A stretch of DNA of 64,000 nt, from the NCBI RefSeq assembly GCF_001039355.2, contig NW_019775472.1:64001-128000 (forward strand). Direction: 5' to 3'. Under the pieces are notes generated by a model that was given only the letters and a program-made list of their open reading frames with translations, was not told the origin of the DNA and did not search any database. The DNA is from Lingula anatina. Lineage: Eukaryota; Brachiopoda; Lingulata; Lingulida; Lingulidae. Of this stretch, positions 37,201 through 47,827 are shown in pieces. Made by a program: the position numbers and the translations under genes. Positions within the stretch are counted from its first letter, which is position 1. Every line of letters begins with the position of its first letter.

Positions 37201-39701
37201 AGAAACCCGTACCATAAAAAGTGGATAATATTTTTATTAATTTTGCTGAATTTATCTAACTGTACTAGTAGGTCATGCCCAATTGCACAAGCTAAGACAG
37301 CAACCGCCACTTTTATCGCCCTCGTCACACCCTTAGAACCTGAAGCTCGGGTTAACCTCGTAAATATTTGGTTGTCAACTATTATACGCTGCAGGTGGTG
37401 TACAAAAATGTGATCACTCTCTTTCCATCTCATTGAATCAGATCCTTCTCCTTCGATCGCCGTTGTTTCCAACCCAACCAAATATTGCAAAGCAAATGTG
37501 AGCCGCCATCGGCAGATGGTGCATGTTAAATATGATATTCCATTAATATCGAAATTGCATCCAATTTGTCCGATAAATGCAGTTTTCATCACTCTGGAAT
37601 CCATAGTCTGACTACGTCATGTATTAATGTGGAATAGACATTTACTGTAAAGTGGCCTTAGACGTATTTCTCCGTGTATAATTTACAAAATACATTAGTC
37701 ACAGCAAGCACAAGAATTTCTCCTTTTTTAAACTTTCTTGTTATATTTTGAAAATATCGTCAAAAATATAGACATAAGCCCAAGTATTCACTATTTGCGA
37801 TGAGCCTGCACTTTGAAGACATATAAATGTATAAATCACCAGGCGCCTACAGTGTTGATGGCATATTAAGTCACAGTGCCCGTTCCTCTGGGGACTACAT
37901 CTGCGATATTAACTTGGATCACAATGTAGGGCATGGGAAACCATCAGCGTCGTGTTTTTATACTTTTAACACGAAATTGCAACATCAACATCGTGTTTTT
38001 ATACCTTAACTGATTTTACTATTAAGAGAGTACATTTCAGCCATTATGTTTTACTCTATTTATTTATTTGCTACATTCATTTGTGAATAAGAAGAGCTAG
38101 CTTCGTTTAACATGACAACACAAAACGCAGACAATCTAACTGATTTTCCTTTTATTTAAACAGTTTTATCATTAAAAACACAATATTCATAGCAAATATA
38201 TTTGCTTCAAACGTACAGTTGCACAATATTGCTTGTCTGTTTAACATGCAAATTACCTCAGACGTGTCCATCGTCTGCTGTAATTGTTGCTGAAGAGGTA
38301 TATGTTTAATCACAGCAGTTGGCATCCTGAAACAAGGAAGTTCAAAGTAATGACACATTTGCTGTTGTGAAATGTCTTATGTAGTGGAATTGCATGGGAA
38401 AATGCTTTCAACATTTTTTGAATAATTCATTAAGTCTCTTCTCTGTTGTTTGCTTACCAAATTAGAAATGTGCGACTATATAGGGGAGAATATTTGGTAA
38501 CATTAATAAATCCACTTTGCGGTTGATGACTATTAAATATGTCGTGTTTTGGAGATTGAAACTATTTAAGTTGTAGGAAAAAGCATTGAAATTTCAGCTC
38601 ATGCCTATAATGACAAAATATGGTAATGTTATTTGGTCTGATCCAAGAAATTCAATATATGATTTCAAAAACGTATTGAAATACAGTAATCTGAACTAAT
38701 GAATAAAGATTAAGTTAACATTGGGCATATCAGCAAAAATGTCGAAAGCGCAATCAAAATTTCTTACCTGTATTGTTTGCCCATACCCTTTATGCCTTTA
38801 GCACAATATCCGAACGTATTGTCTAAGTGTGTACCTTATAAGGTGAAACTTTTTTTAAAAACCCATGAACGGCGATCTATTTTCAATACACATAGGCATA
38901 TACGCAAATTAAGCTAATGCAGAATATTACAAAAACACTCGTGTTCCCGCTACAAATTATAATCGTTAAATAAGCTTGATTTTAACCTTTGTATTTAGAC
39001 GAAGCAAAATCACTTCTTAACACCAAATACTGCCATCAAAACTCCGAACAAATTTATCCCAAATTGCACAGTAACGAAGTTATTGACATTGGTCTTGAAA
39101 TAAGGGTCAACGCGTTTTCACAAACGGAAATTTATATGCCAGCCATTGACTGGCTGGAATATCGGAATCATGTGTGACTGGGTTTCTATTGGGTGGTGTG
39201 TGTTATTTACTCAGCCCTGCAAAACACAAGAAGACCGATATATATAATCAGGAACGGCTGTACTTAAATGGTTTCCAATGTCAAAACAAATGAATATGAA
39301 ATATGATTTTGATTAGCATTTATTTTAACTAATTGACATATCTTCGATATATATACATGTATGTCACTACTTTATTCTGAGTAGTGATATTTAGATCAAT
39401 GTTGATGTAATTTCTCTTCGGTGATATAGCCCAATCCGATTGTGTCGAATTAAAAATGTGCCATTTACGTAAAATATGTTATTAAGAAGCGAACCATGTG
39501 AATAAGCCAGCAAAACACTCCATTCGATATTGCACATGTTTTGTTTGTCAGCCTATCAAGAAGTAGGCCTGTTTAAAGCTCGCTGGCTCCGGTCAATAAA
39601 GTCCTGAACAAACTGTCAATTTCTGTAGTAAGTATAAACCTCATCAATAATACATGCAAATGCAACTTTGTAATGGCGGGCCTCTGGTGGTGATTCTATG
39701 A
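31267..39701. other. No confident exon; intron of the 30737 gene or intergenic
   Basis: AT-rich DNA. Holds a C16 run (33244-33259), short (ATT)n, and weak exon-like frames: - strand 31919-32164 with a CTCTGCAG acceptor-like site, + strand 38999-39177 after a TTTAG, and the - strand frame at 37125-37604. The 38999 frame cannot follow the 30737 exon because the phase does not fit. Confidence 0.35.
37125..37604 (-). other. Isolated 159-codon open frame, origin unclear
   Basis: An ATG-initiated - strand frame of 159 codons. It is the longest open frame without supporting splice or composition evidence. It has a modest hydrophobic patch (VAVAVLACAIGHDLLVQL). A frame this long is expected by chance roughly once in a window of this size and composition, by rough estimate. 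It may instead be decayed transposon coding sequence. Confidence 0.2.
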
Positions 39702-40702
39702 TGACGTCACAATTTACAAAAGCACACAAACACGGCTGTGATAGAAATTAATTTTTGTGGTGCACTTATACATGTATGCATTTGGATGACTGCAGCTAGA
39801 CTGAACTTTGGATTTTGTGGTACTGCAATCATAGACCGTGTGGATCAATACATCACCTAGATCTGCAAAACAGAAGTGGATACGACTTGGCAGGTGTGGC
39901 GTTTCCCTGATCAATATATTACCTCAAACTGTAGCGTAAAACAAAAGGATTAATATATGAAATAGTAACTTGACTCCTGCTCTCTGAACGTCTCCTGTCG
40001 GAAACATGCAATTTGACTTGGATTTGCATTTCAAGTATAACCTACTGACTATACATCGAATTATCCAGTGCCTTTGTGACGTCATGGATTACTCCGCGCT
40101 TTTGGCGACGTAAACTCGCGTGCGCGGCTCCTGGAACCCGGGGTCTCAACTTTGGATTAACAAGTCTTGGCTAATCATATAACAAAGACCGGAGTATCTA
40201 TCCGTTAAGACACCGTAGCAGTCGTTTTAATTGACAAAGATAGTATTCTCGGTGAAATCTGGACATATATCGGATTATGCAACGCGACCATTCTCGGAGT
40301 ACCATTGTTTGGAAGTATCATTGGATGATCGATCGAGGCCTGCCTAGCAAGCATACATGACGATTCATTATATTGCCATAGCATTCAGAGAATGATTTGA
40401 AGCTCACCAAACAAGAGAGAGAAAGAGAAGAAAAAGTGGCAGCGCTGTACGATATTTGTCAAATTGCTGCCCAAACTGAAACAACATGGCGATTGCAGAA
40501 ACCAACAACTATGAATCCGCCAATAGCTTTCTAGAAGAGACTGCTTATGTTAATCTTGAATGCTGCTGAAATTAGTCTGGTTTATATACGCGTAAAGGCG
40601 ACGACATCGAATCACCACCATCAACGAGGTCAAAACAGAAAGTGTTTTTTGTGCGTGTGTCCTTTGTTTTAAATTCGACTGATTTTGCATATTGTACTTA
40701 TC
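39702..40702 (+). promoter_or_regulatory. Putative promoter and 5' leader of Cav2 with two perfect CRE sites
   Basis: Two copies of the palindromic cAMP-response element TGACGTCA lie at 39702-39709 and 40077-40084, 375 bases apart. The second sits at the edge of a CpG-containing stretch (about 40085-40150) that stands out in otherwise AT-rich DNA. A YY1-like AACATGGCG lies at 40483-40491. No clear TATA box was fixed and the transcription start cannot be located, so the boundary between promoter and 5' UTR is unknown. CREB control of a neuronal channel would be plausible but is inference. Confidence 0.4.
40486..40569 (+). other. Upstream ORF in the Cav2 leader (27 codons)
   Basis: ATG at 40486 in an AACATGGCG context opens a 27-codon frame starting MAIAETNNYE and stopping at TGA 40567-40569, 133 bases before the Cav2 start. 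If transcription starts upstream of 40486, this uORF would lie in the mRNA leader and could lower translation of the channel. The peptide has no recognised motif. Confidence 0.35.
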
Positions 40703-40920
40703 ATGGATGTCTTTACCAGGGTTGGGAGCTTGTCTCCGGGCGAAACTGGTCCAGATGGCAGTCAACGGTCTGGGAGCAAAGAAAATTCCCTAAAAAGTGG
40801 AAGCAAAGGGGCCAACAGACTTAGTCTTCCTGGAGTTGGTGGAACAAATACTCGTTCACTGTTCATCTTCAGTGAGGAGAACTTCATAAGAAAATACGCC
40901 AAAATGATAATTGAGTGGCC
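40703..40920 (+). CDS. Cav2: First coding exon of a Cav2-type voltage-gated calcium channel alpha-1 subunit
   Basis: Encodes the cytoplasmic N-terminus of the pore-forming alpha-1 subunit of a presynaptic-type (N/P/Q-like) calcium channel in the plasma membrane. The frame opens at the first in-frame ATG (40703) after an in-frame TAA (40670-40672) and gives 72 codons plus two bases. Residues 1-50 are a Ser/Gly-rich, poorly conserved leader. Residues about 51-72 (RSLFIFSEENFIRKYAKMII, then EW) match the conserved Cav2 motif just before IS1 (R-S/A-L-F-x-F-x-E-D/E-N-x-x-R-K-Y-A-x-x-I-x-E-W-P). Cav1 channels have EWKPFEW at the equivalent place and Cav3 channels differ throughout. The exon ends in GAGTGGCC at phase 2, directly followed by an AT-AC donor. 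The same exon/intron boundary is known in vertebrate Cav2 genes. The leader is shorter than the roughly 95 residues of vertebrate Cav2. Which vertebrate paralogue it resembles most cannot be decided from one domain; a single pre-duplication orthologue is likely. Confidence 0.93.
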
Positions 40921-40932
40921 ATATCCTTTTTC
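40921..40932 (+). promoter_or_regulatory. U12-type 5' splice site (ATATCCTTTTTC)
   Basis: ATATCCTTTTTC directly follows exon 1. The ATATCCTT core is the expected base-pairing target of U11/U6atac snRNA. The AT first dinucleotide makes this the AT-AC rather than the GT-AG subclass of minor introns. Confidence 0.93.
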
Positions 40933-41001
40933 TGAACAACCGACGGATTATAAGGGTGTTCTCACTCTGTTATTATGGAAGTTGATAAATATACGACAAA
41001 G

Positions 41002-41056
41002 GTAAGTCTTACTGGCGTGCTCAGCCGAAGAAATAACTACAGTATCAGAGGTAAGT
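41002..41056 (+). promoter_or_regulatory. Two GTAAGT U2-type donor-like sites just inside Cav2 intron 1
   Basis: AAAG|GTAAGT at 41002 and AGAG|GTAAGT at 41051 are strong matches to the major-spliceosome donor. The exon-1 reading frame stays open past the AT-AC donor for 27 codons up to the first GT. That site is also phase 2, exactly 81 nt beyond the U12 donor. Use of this site would insert YPFSEQPTDYKGVLTLLLWK plus LINIRQ before a split codon. Use in vivo is unknown. Confidence 0.4.
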
Positions 41057-41500
41057 GGCTATGTGACAGAATGCATGTTGATAATGTGCAAAAATTAACC
41101 ACCCCATTGTACAATAACTAGAAACAAAAACTCTTACCAAACTTCTCTTTAAGTCTTTGTCTGTGGCATGTTATATATGATACGCGCTTACTCTCCAAGC
41201 AAGCATGTCAGTGAGATTCCAACACGTGGTCCACGTGTCCTGAACAACCCAAAGTGCCAATCACTCCAAATGGGTTATCATCCACAAATTATCAAATACG
41301 TTAGATAGCGGTCGATACTCAATATACCTAACCAGGTAACACTCAGTTTACATGTAAGTGTGTGTGTGGTATTGCATATTTTCATGCCTATCAACTTAAC
41401 GCTTTTGTTACGAAACGCTTAAATTGATCAATAAAATATATTTCAAGTTAGCCTTGTCGAACGATTCTAGGAGGTTCTACAACACTTTAACTTACATCTG

Positions 41501-41545
41501 GTGGCTTCATTATTTCTTAATTAGTTTGCGAAATAATGAAGCCAC
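41501..41545. repeat. Perfect 16-bp hairpin near the start of Cav2 intron 1
   Basis: GTGGCTTCATTATTTC (41501-41516) is followed after 13 bases by its exact reverse complement (41530-41545). Confidence 0.85.
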
Positions 41546-44010
41546 AAATGGTCTACATTTATTTAAAATTAGCTACATTCTTAACGTCATAACTGATAAT
41601 TATGTACCAACTACCAGCTTGCATTTTCTCAATGTAATGTACTGGTATCTTATGCTAGGCACCATTAATGGAGTTAGATTAGGACATATTGATTGGGAAA
41701 TTTCTTCTGTAATATTTCATGAAACATCATTTTGACAACTTGGCGTAATGGCTCGATCGTGAGCTTTAAAAAGGTGAAACTTGATTTCGTCAGCGTCCAT
41801 GGTCTTAATGGATGGGTTGCTTAGATTTTTCTTTCCCCCGTAATTATGGCACGTGTCCCCAGTTTTCCTTTCCCTCAGGCCAGCAGTGAAATGAAATCTA
41901 CTATTCCGTTAACATATCAAAAGACCAAGTTTTCTCAAAGGATTATACTTTAAAATTACAAGTACACACGGAAGCCAAGACTTGCAGCTACACAACCGCC
42001 TAGCTCATTGCTATAATGGCGTTTGTAATTACCGGCAACAGCTCTGTTACTGCCCTAAACTGCGGAAGGATACAATTAGAAGCTGTACCACAGCACTGAT
42101 ATTTTAGTTGGGTTTGACGACTTGCTTAATGAATATATGCGCATCTGAATGTATGGAGTCCTAATGCAGTTCCGAACACATGCATACGAAAGGCTGTCCC
42201 GGTTTTGTTTATACGCTGGTCATTTGTTCCACCTATCTGGGTCGCTGAAAGTGTGAACAGGGCGTGAAATGTATGATTTCAGTTTTACACAGTGCTCTTT
42301 CATCCAACGTAGAGTCATTAGTCTTAAAAATGTATTATTTGTGTCAGTACCTGGAAACTGTAGATTCACTTTGAGTTATACCTGTACATGTATGATAAAA
42401 TCTGGTGCGTTAATGGATTTTTTCAGTATCGGTTAATGTTGACTTAATCTGTAGATGTAAAACACACAGATGAACACACAAAGGAGCACAACTATGGGAT
42501 AAGTGTTCTAGATCATTCTCAATTCGTGTTTTCCGAGATTCATTAATAATTCGTATGGCATATTTTCCACTTTATGGATTGTAATGAGTTCTTTATAATT
42601 CAAGCTATATACTTGGCATATTCCCAGCATGCATTGCGCCGAGTTTTCTTTTTTAAAAGAGATGGCCATTATCCTCTCTTCGTTTATGCAAAACCTTACG
42701 GTCTTTGTATACGGGATAGCACACATTGTGTTTGTATATAATATTAAAAAAAGTAACCCATATTCAAATTGCCACCCCCTTGCCTGAACAACTGCTTCAG
42801 CTCTAAATTCCTTTAACCATGATGAACAATTTACTTGACAAAAATTAGCTTTGCTACGATCGACGTACTCGCTTTGGGAACGTGGTGACACTGAGTATAG
42901 CAAAAATGATGGCGTGGGGATAATTCTTGGATTTCAGACTGATTATTTGAAGGAGGTACGATGAATTGCACGCAGTTTTACAATGGTGATCTTAGATTTT
43001 AATCCTTGAAGAAGGTGAATTATACGATCACCAGTAATACAAGCTGTATTAGCTAGAAATACATCGGATAAGGATATTTGATGGAAAATATAAGGTGTGC
43101 ATTGAGTTTCAAAATAAATTCGAACTATATTATTGAATGCGACAGATAAAAAAGTGAGACCGTCGTTATTTTTTGACGGAACAGACTAACTAACAGTCCT
43201 TATGCGTGCTCAAATTGTGGGATGCTATTTAATCTTTGAAAGATTTGCAGACTCTTAAACAGGGAGGGCGCTAAGACAAAATAATAATGACAAAAATAAC
43301 GATGTAATAAAATAACGAAATGAAGAACTGTTGTGGCACTAATGGATTTTGTCGGATTGACCTCATCATGACTATATTGCATGCTGATTATACCCCCAAT
43401 TTTTGTAAGTAACCAAGCAAGCCGCACCAGGCGCAGTGGAATACGGGCCCAAAGGGCAGAATAATTGTTAAGTTTCGGCCTACATGTTAACGTTCACCAT
43501 AGATAAAACTAGCCGTGTCCTTACGTTATCCTGGCGCAGCTGTGCCTTCTATTTATTACCCTTTTTATTTTCAGTATCTTCTTCTCCCATTTCCCGTAGA
43601 TACTCTAAGGTTAATCTAACTAAAATGAAACATTAGTTAAAAAGATGTAATCAATTGATCGCAAGTATCCCCATCGATTTTTTATCCTGACGTTTCTGAC
43701 GGTACCATACATGTCGGGCTCTCGTGTTCGTATACACACAGCACATGTAAATGGATTGCTCTAAGTAATGTAATATTTTCCTGGTGATAATCGATTCTTG
43801 ATTGTAGCTAGTTACTCTTAGCATAATGCACTTTACTGACTTGTGTATAATATTGTCGGAAGTTTCCTTACTGTGAGGTACTGGCTCTGTTCTTTGCTTT
43901 GTTCAGCATCACGTCTATTTGATGTTATGTTAAGGAAAGTAGAATTAATTCTTAACACTGACTTTACTGTTTGTTAATAAATAATAACGTTATAATCCTA
44001 CTTATGTGTA

Positions 44011-44031
44011 TTTTTTTTTTTTTTTTTTTTT
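44011..44031. repeat. T21 homopolymer
   Basis: Run of T. Confidence 0.9.
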
Positions 44032-45462
44032 GAAAAACATTGCACTTGTATGGAATATTTAAAAAAAGAATGCCATTTTACTGCAAAATACGAAAATTAC
44101 AAATAAGTAACGCTGGACCTCATTGTCCAGACATCTATGTTCTCATCAGTTACAAAAGGGAAGGATGACTTGTTTTCTCAGTAAAAATTGAGTTCACTTA
44201 TTTCACAAAGAGAGTTTGACAAGGTGCCGGCGGGTTTTCGTGCTAGTAATATATTCTGTGTCTTTGAAATCTAATTGCCTACTGGGAAAAAAATATAATT
44301 GTTCGGTAAATTATGAGTATATATATATACCATTTTTGTCCTTTACTGGTGCTATATTGCACCCCCACTGTTGTGTGTATCTTACTAGTATATTAGCGTT
44401 AGAATTTATTTATTTACCCATCCATTAAAAACATGGCAAGATGGAAAATGTAAAGGACGTTTATTGAAAGAAAAAGTGGCGTACTTAATTCGGTAATAGA
44501 AAACAACAGTACGTGTACATTTTAGATAAAACAAGGTAATTCTAATCTTAAAGATATGTTTGGAATATTTACTCGATGAAACTGATTTATATTCATTTCA
44601 CAATTGGATACAAGCATGCTTGCTATTGGAAATACGATAGAATCTATTTTAAAAGCGACCATCCCCTTGCTTGTGCCAGCTTTCACAATCAAATACAACT
44701 ATAGAGGTATGTTGCAATATTGAATTGCGTCTTAGTTCATTTTGACTCGAGAAAAGGGTTGGGCGATATTCCCAGTGGACAACGCGAAAATGGATCTAAT
44801 TGAAGTTTTGCGAGGTTCTGACTCAACATGGGTAACAAGTATTAGCGTGTTGCAATCCCTCACTGGCCTATTAAGAAATTTCCAATAGTAATCTACAGTA
44901 TCGTTTTGACTATTTTGCGATAATAAGGATGTGCCGTTGAAATAGCAATCCGTAGATTGAAGTAGGGCGTGCAGTTGATAATCATCTTATGAAATAGAGA
45001 GCTTTCGTAAGAGTTATGAAAATAGGGTACGCCCCCGCCAGTGCTGTCGTATTCAATAATGCTTTGATGCTTTTATTTCTTGAGAGAATACCTTATAATA
45101 TTTAATGCAAAAGCATACTAGCCGTTGATGGCCACGACAAAAAATGACCGCTGAGAGAGCACCGCATTTAAAGGCTTTGCTAAACTGAAAGGGTATATTA
45201 AACTATTGTCAGCCTTTATGTTTTGTCATTGAAAGATTAATACAAATTTCATCCTCAGTTCCCATCTATAACCTGTTGACATGACTTGCTGAGATGCTCT
45301 AGACCATTTGGCATCCGCTGTTTTTGGTCGTTTTGCCCAGCTGTACAGCATAACGCACCCGCCTGGTACTCAGACTAGCATTGAAACAAATGTAAATTCA
45401 ATGTATAGGCCTATACTAAAGGGACATATTGAAAACTCAGTTTAAATTAAACGTTTTGGTGC

Positions 45463-45631
45463 CAGGCCCGTAGCCAGGGGGGGTTCGGGGGGTTCGAAAG
45501 AACCGCCCTTTTTGCTCCGAAAAGGTCCACTCTGGATAAAATTTGATCTAGGTACATGGAAGATTTTATGGTAAAAGGTCCACTTTTTCAGAAAACGAAC
45601 CCCCCATTTGAAATTGCTGGCTACGGGCCTG
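45463..45631. mobile_element. MITE with CAGGCCCGTAGCCAG ends
   Basis: Perfect 15-bp terminal inverted repeats (CAGGCCCGTAGCCAG / CTGGCTACGGGCCTG) bound 169 bp. GTGC abuts the left end and lies one base from the right end, a probable short target duplication. Interior has two AAAAGGTCCACT words and a GGTTCGGGGGGTTCGAA segment. Non-coding. This end type recurs in many marine invertebrate genomes. Confidence 0.88.
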
Positions 45632-46562
45632 AGTGCTGACAGATATATTTCCTGTTTTAGTTAGTTCTGTTACGCATGCGGCCTTTAAACCGCACTCTAT
45701 TTCGTAACAGCAGCGGAACCATTACAGACGTAAACATACTATGCGACTATAGACAAAGCATACTCAGACTATGATGAGACGTGACACAACTGGCAGTAGC
45801 ACTATTGTTTTATAATGGAGTAAAAATACGGGGAAGGGGATACAGATCAATAGAAAGGGAAACAATATAGCACTCTACAAAAATGTTTTTTATAAAAGCG
45901 CCTTCGCTCCATAGTTCACTTTCTCACGAGGCACATCAATGTTTCATGTCCTTAATTTGTGTACATGTGGAAAATACAGACACATGTTTGTTCACTATGA
46001 TGTATTATTCTTAGCAGCAAATGACTAATTACAGTGTTTTATTTCACATGCGGGTAATTCATCATGCCACTTGACTTTTTTAAAGTTTGACCCACCAGTT
46101 GTTTGTCCATTTTGGCAAGTCCTCTTTTGGGCAATGTTCTTGAATAAGTCTTAAATAGCTGTCCTGTTGAACTGTAGATCCAGTCGTCCAGAAAGGTTGC
46201 TTACACAGGCGATTATCTAAATAACTCCTCGGGTTCTAAATCCCCATAAAAATCAATACAAACAGAAGTGACACTGCATAGCAGGAATTATCAATATAAT
46301 GAAGTAATTATTCTGCTGGCTAGTAGTGGTCGGCTAACATGATTAATTTGCTGGCGGTGATGATATTAAACATATGATGGGGCCACTTCTGGCAGAGTCA
46401 CCTTAGGCATTACATACTAAGTAAAGCTCCCACGCCTGGAGATAATGACACACGGCTATATCTGAAGACACAAGGGAATGATGAATCAGTCGTGTTTACT
46501 TACTACGGACATGAGTTTGTGTAAATCTTGTTTCATATGTTATTGTTTAATCGTTATAACCT

Positions 46563-46563
<1 letters not shown>

Positions 46564-46593
<30 letters not shown>
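46564..46593. repeat. A30 homopolymer
   Basis: Run of A; no SINE body recognised upstream. Confidence 0.9.
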
Positions 46594-46594
<1 letters not shown>

Positions 46595-47796
46595 ATTTAT
46601 ATTTGCCTCGCTGACTAGAACACATTGCTTGGGTGGTTTTTCGTGGTGCAGTTCGTATTCTGGTAAACTTATCTCCATTGTATTTTTACCAACGTGCTAA
46701 AGCTATATAGTTATCAAATAAGGGAAAAATCAAAATTGTATAATGATTTTACAAGTACATCCCTGTGCCTTTGTTGAAATGATCATTCTATATTTCGGCA
46801 AAGTACGTTTACCGGTCACCAATCCATATTCCAATAATCGATAAGATAGACATTGCTTCTGGTTTTAATTTTGTGTCCCACTGGGATAACAGCCAATCCC
46901 TTTCCAGTGGCAAAATGTAAAAACCATACATTTGTTGCCAATTGATCTAGTGAGCACGTACATTTGATGTATAGAAAAAGTATACTAAAAGAATAAATTG
47001 TGTTTTTGGGTTATTCATATATGACAGGATTATTCAATGGGAGAAATTTGTTTTACTTACAAATCGTTTATTCATTTAAAAATCACAATATATAATATAC
47101 AATTCCTTCAATTACTGGTGATGAGTAGCTGTCAAATATGCTCCCAGTTTAACATGTAGCTGTTTATTTGACACAAAATGTGAAGACTATCAAAATACTC
47201 GGAGGAAAAGTATTTGATCTGTTTGGTTCCTATCTCCTTTACGGTTTACTGGAAATCGGCGTTTTGCCATTTTCTGTCTGAATAACCCATGAATACACAA
47301 TCCCCCACTTCCCATACCACGTGACCTTCCTTCAGTGCGGAACTGTTACTGTTGAAATATTTGCTGGTCAAGGATCTACTCCAACAGTATGTTTGCATTT
47401 TGGTTAAGAATTGCATTGTGCAAAGAAGTATTAAACAGGTACAGCTAAAAACATAACTGCTTCAGATAATCAAATCATTGTATTCAGTAATGATATGAAT
47501 ATCAATTCTGTGTCGACCAATGAGTTATGAAGAAATAGCCTATGATATCAAAAATGATAAAAAACAATAGGCCTATGATAGGATGTAATACTTGCTTAAC
47601 AATACTTTCTGTTTAAATGTGATTTTAAAAGATTAATCAAGATATTATTCTTTTTGGGAAGGTTTTTAGGGTGTTTTTATTTCTGTCTATCAAAATTCTT
47701 AATACACTTCCAAATGGGATTATACCTTGGTTTATTCGGCACGGTTTGTAACACTAGCAATGTTCACGCAGGCTTTTTGGCAACTTGCTTAATTAA

Positions 47797-47827
47797 CCCC
47801 CCCCCCCCCCCAAAAAAAAAAAAAAAA
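47797..47827. repeat. C15-A16 compound homopolymer
   Basis: C run directly joined to an A run; gives a false poly-Pro/poly-Lys frame. Confidence 0.9.

Noticed and set aside
38999-39177. Next exon of the 30737 gene
   Set aside because: Reading in the required phase meets a stop after seven codons; only the wrong phase is open.
40921-41001. Exon 1 of Cav2 simply extending to the GTAAGT at 41002
   Set aside because: It would place 27 non-conserved residues between EWP and PFEYM, where all Cav2 proteins are contiguous, and it leaves the AT-AC signals unexplained. Kept only as an alternative isoform idea.
41787-41815. REST/NRSF-like element (TCAGCGTCCATGG) in Cav2 intron 1
   Set aside because: Too many mismatches to the 21-bp consensus to support it.
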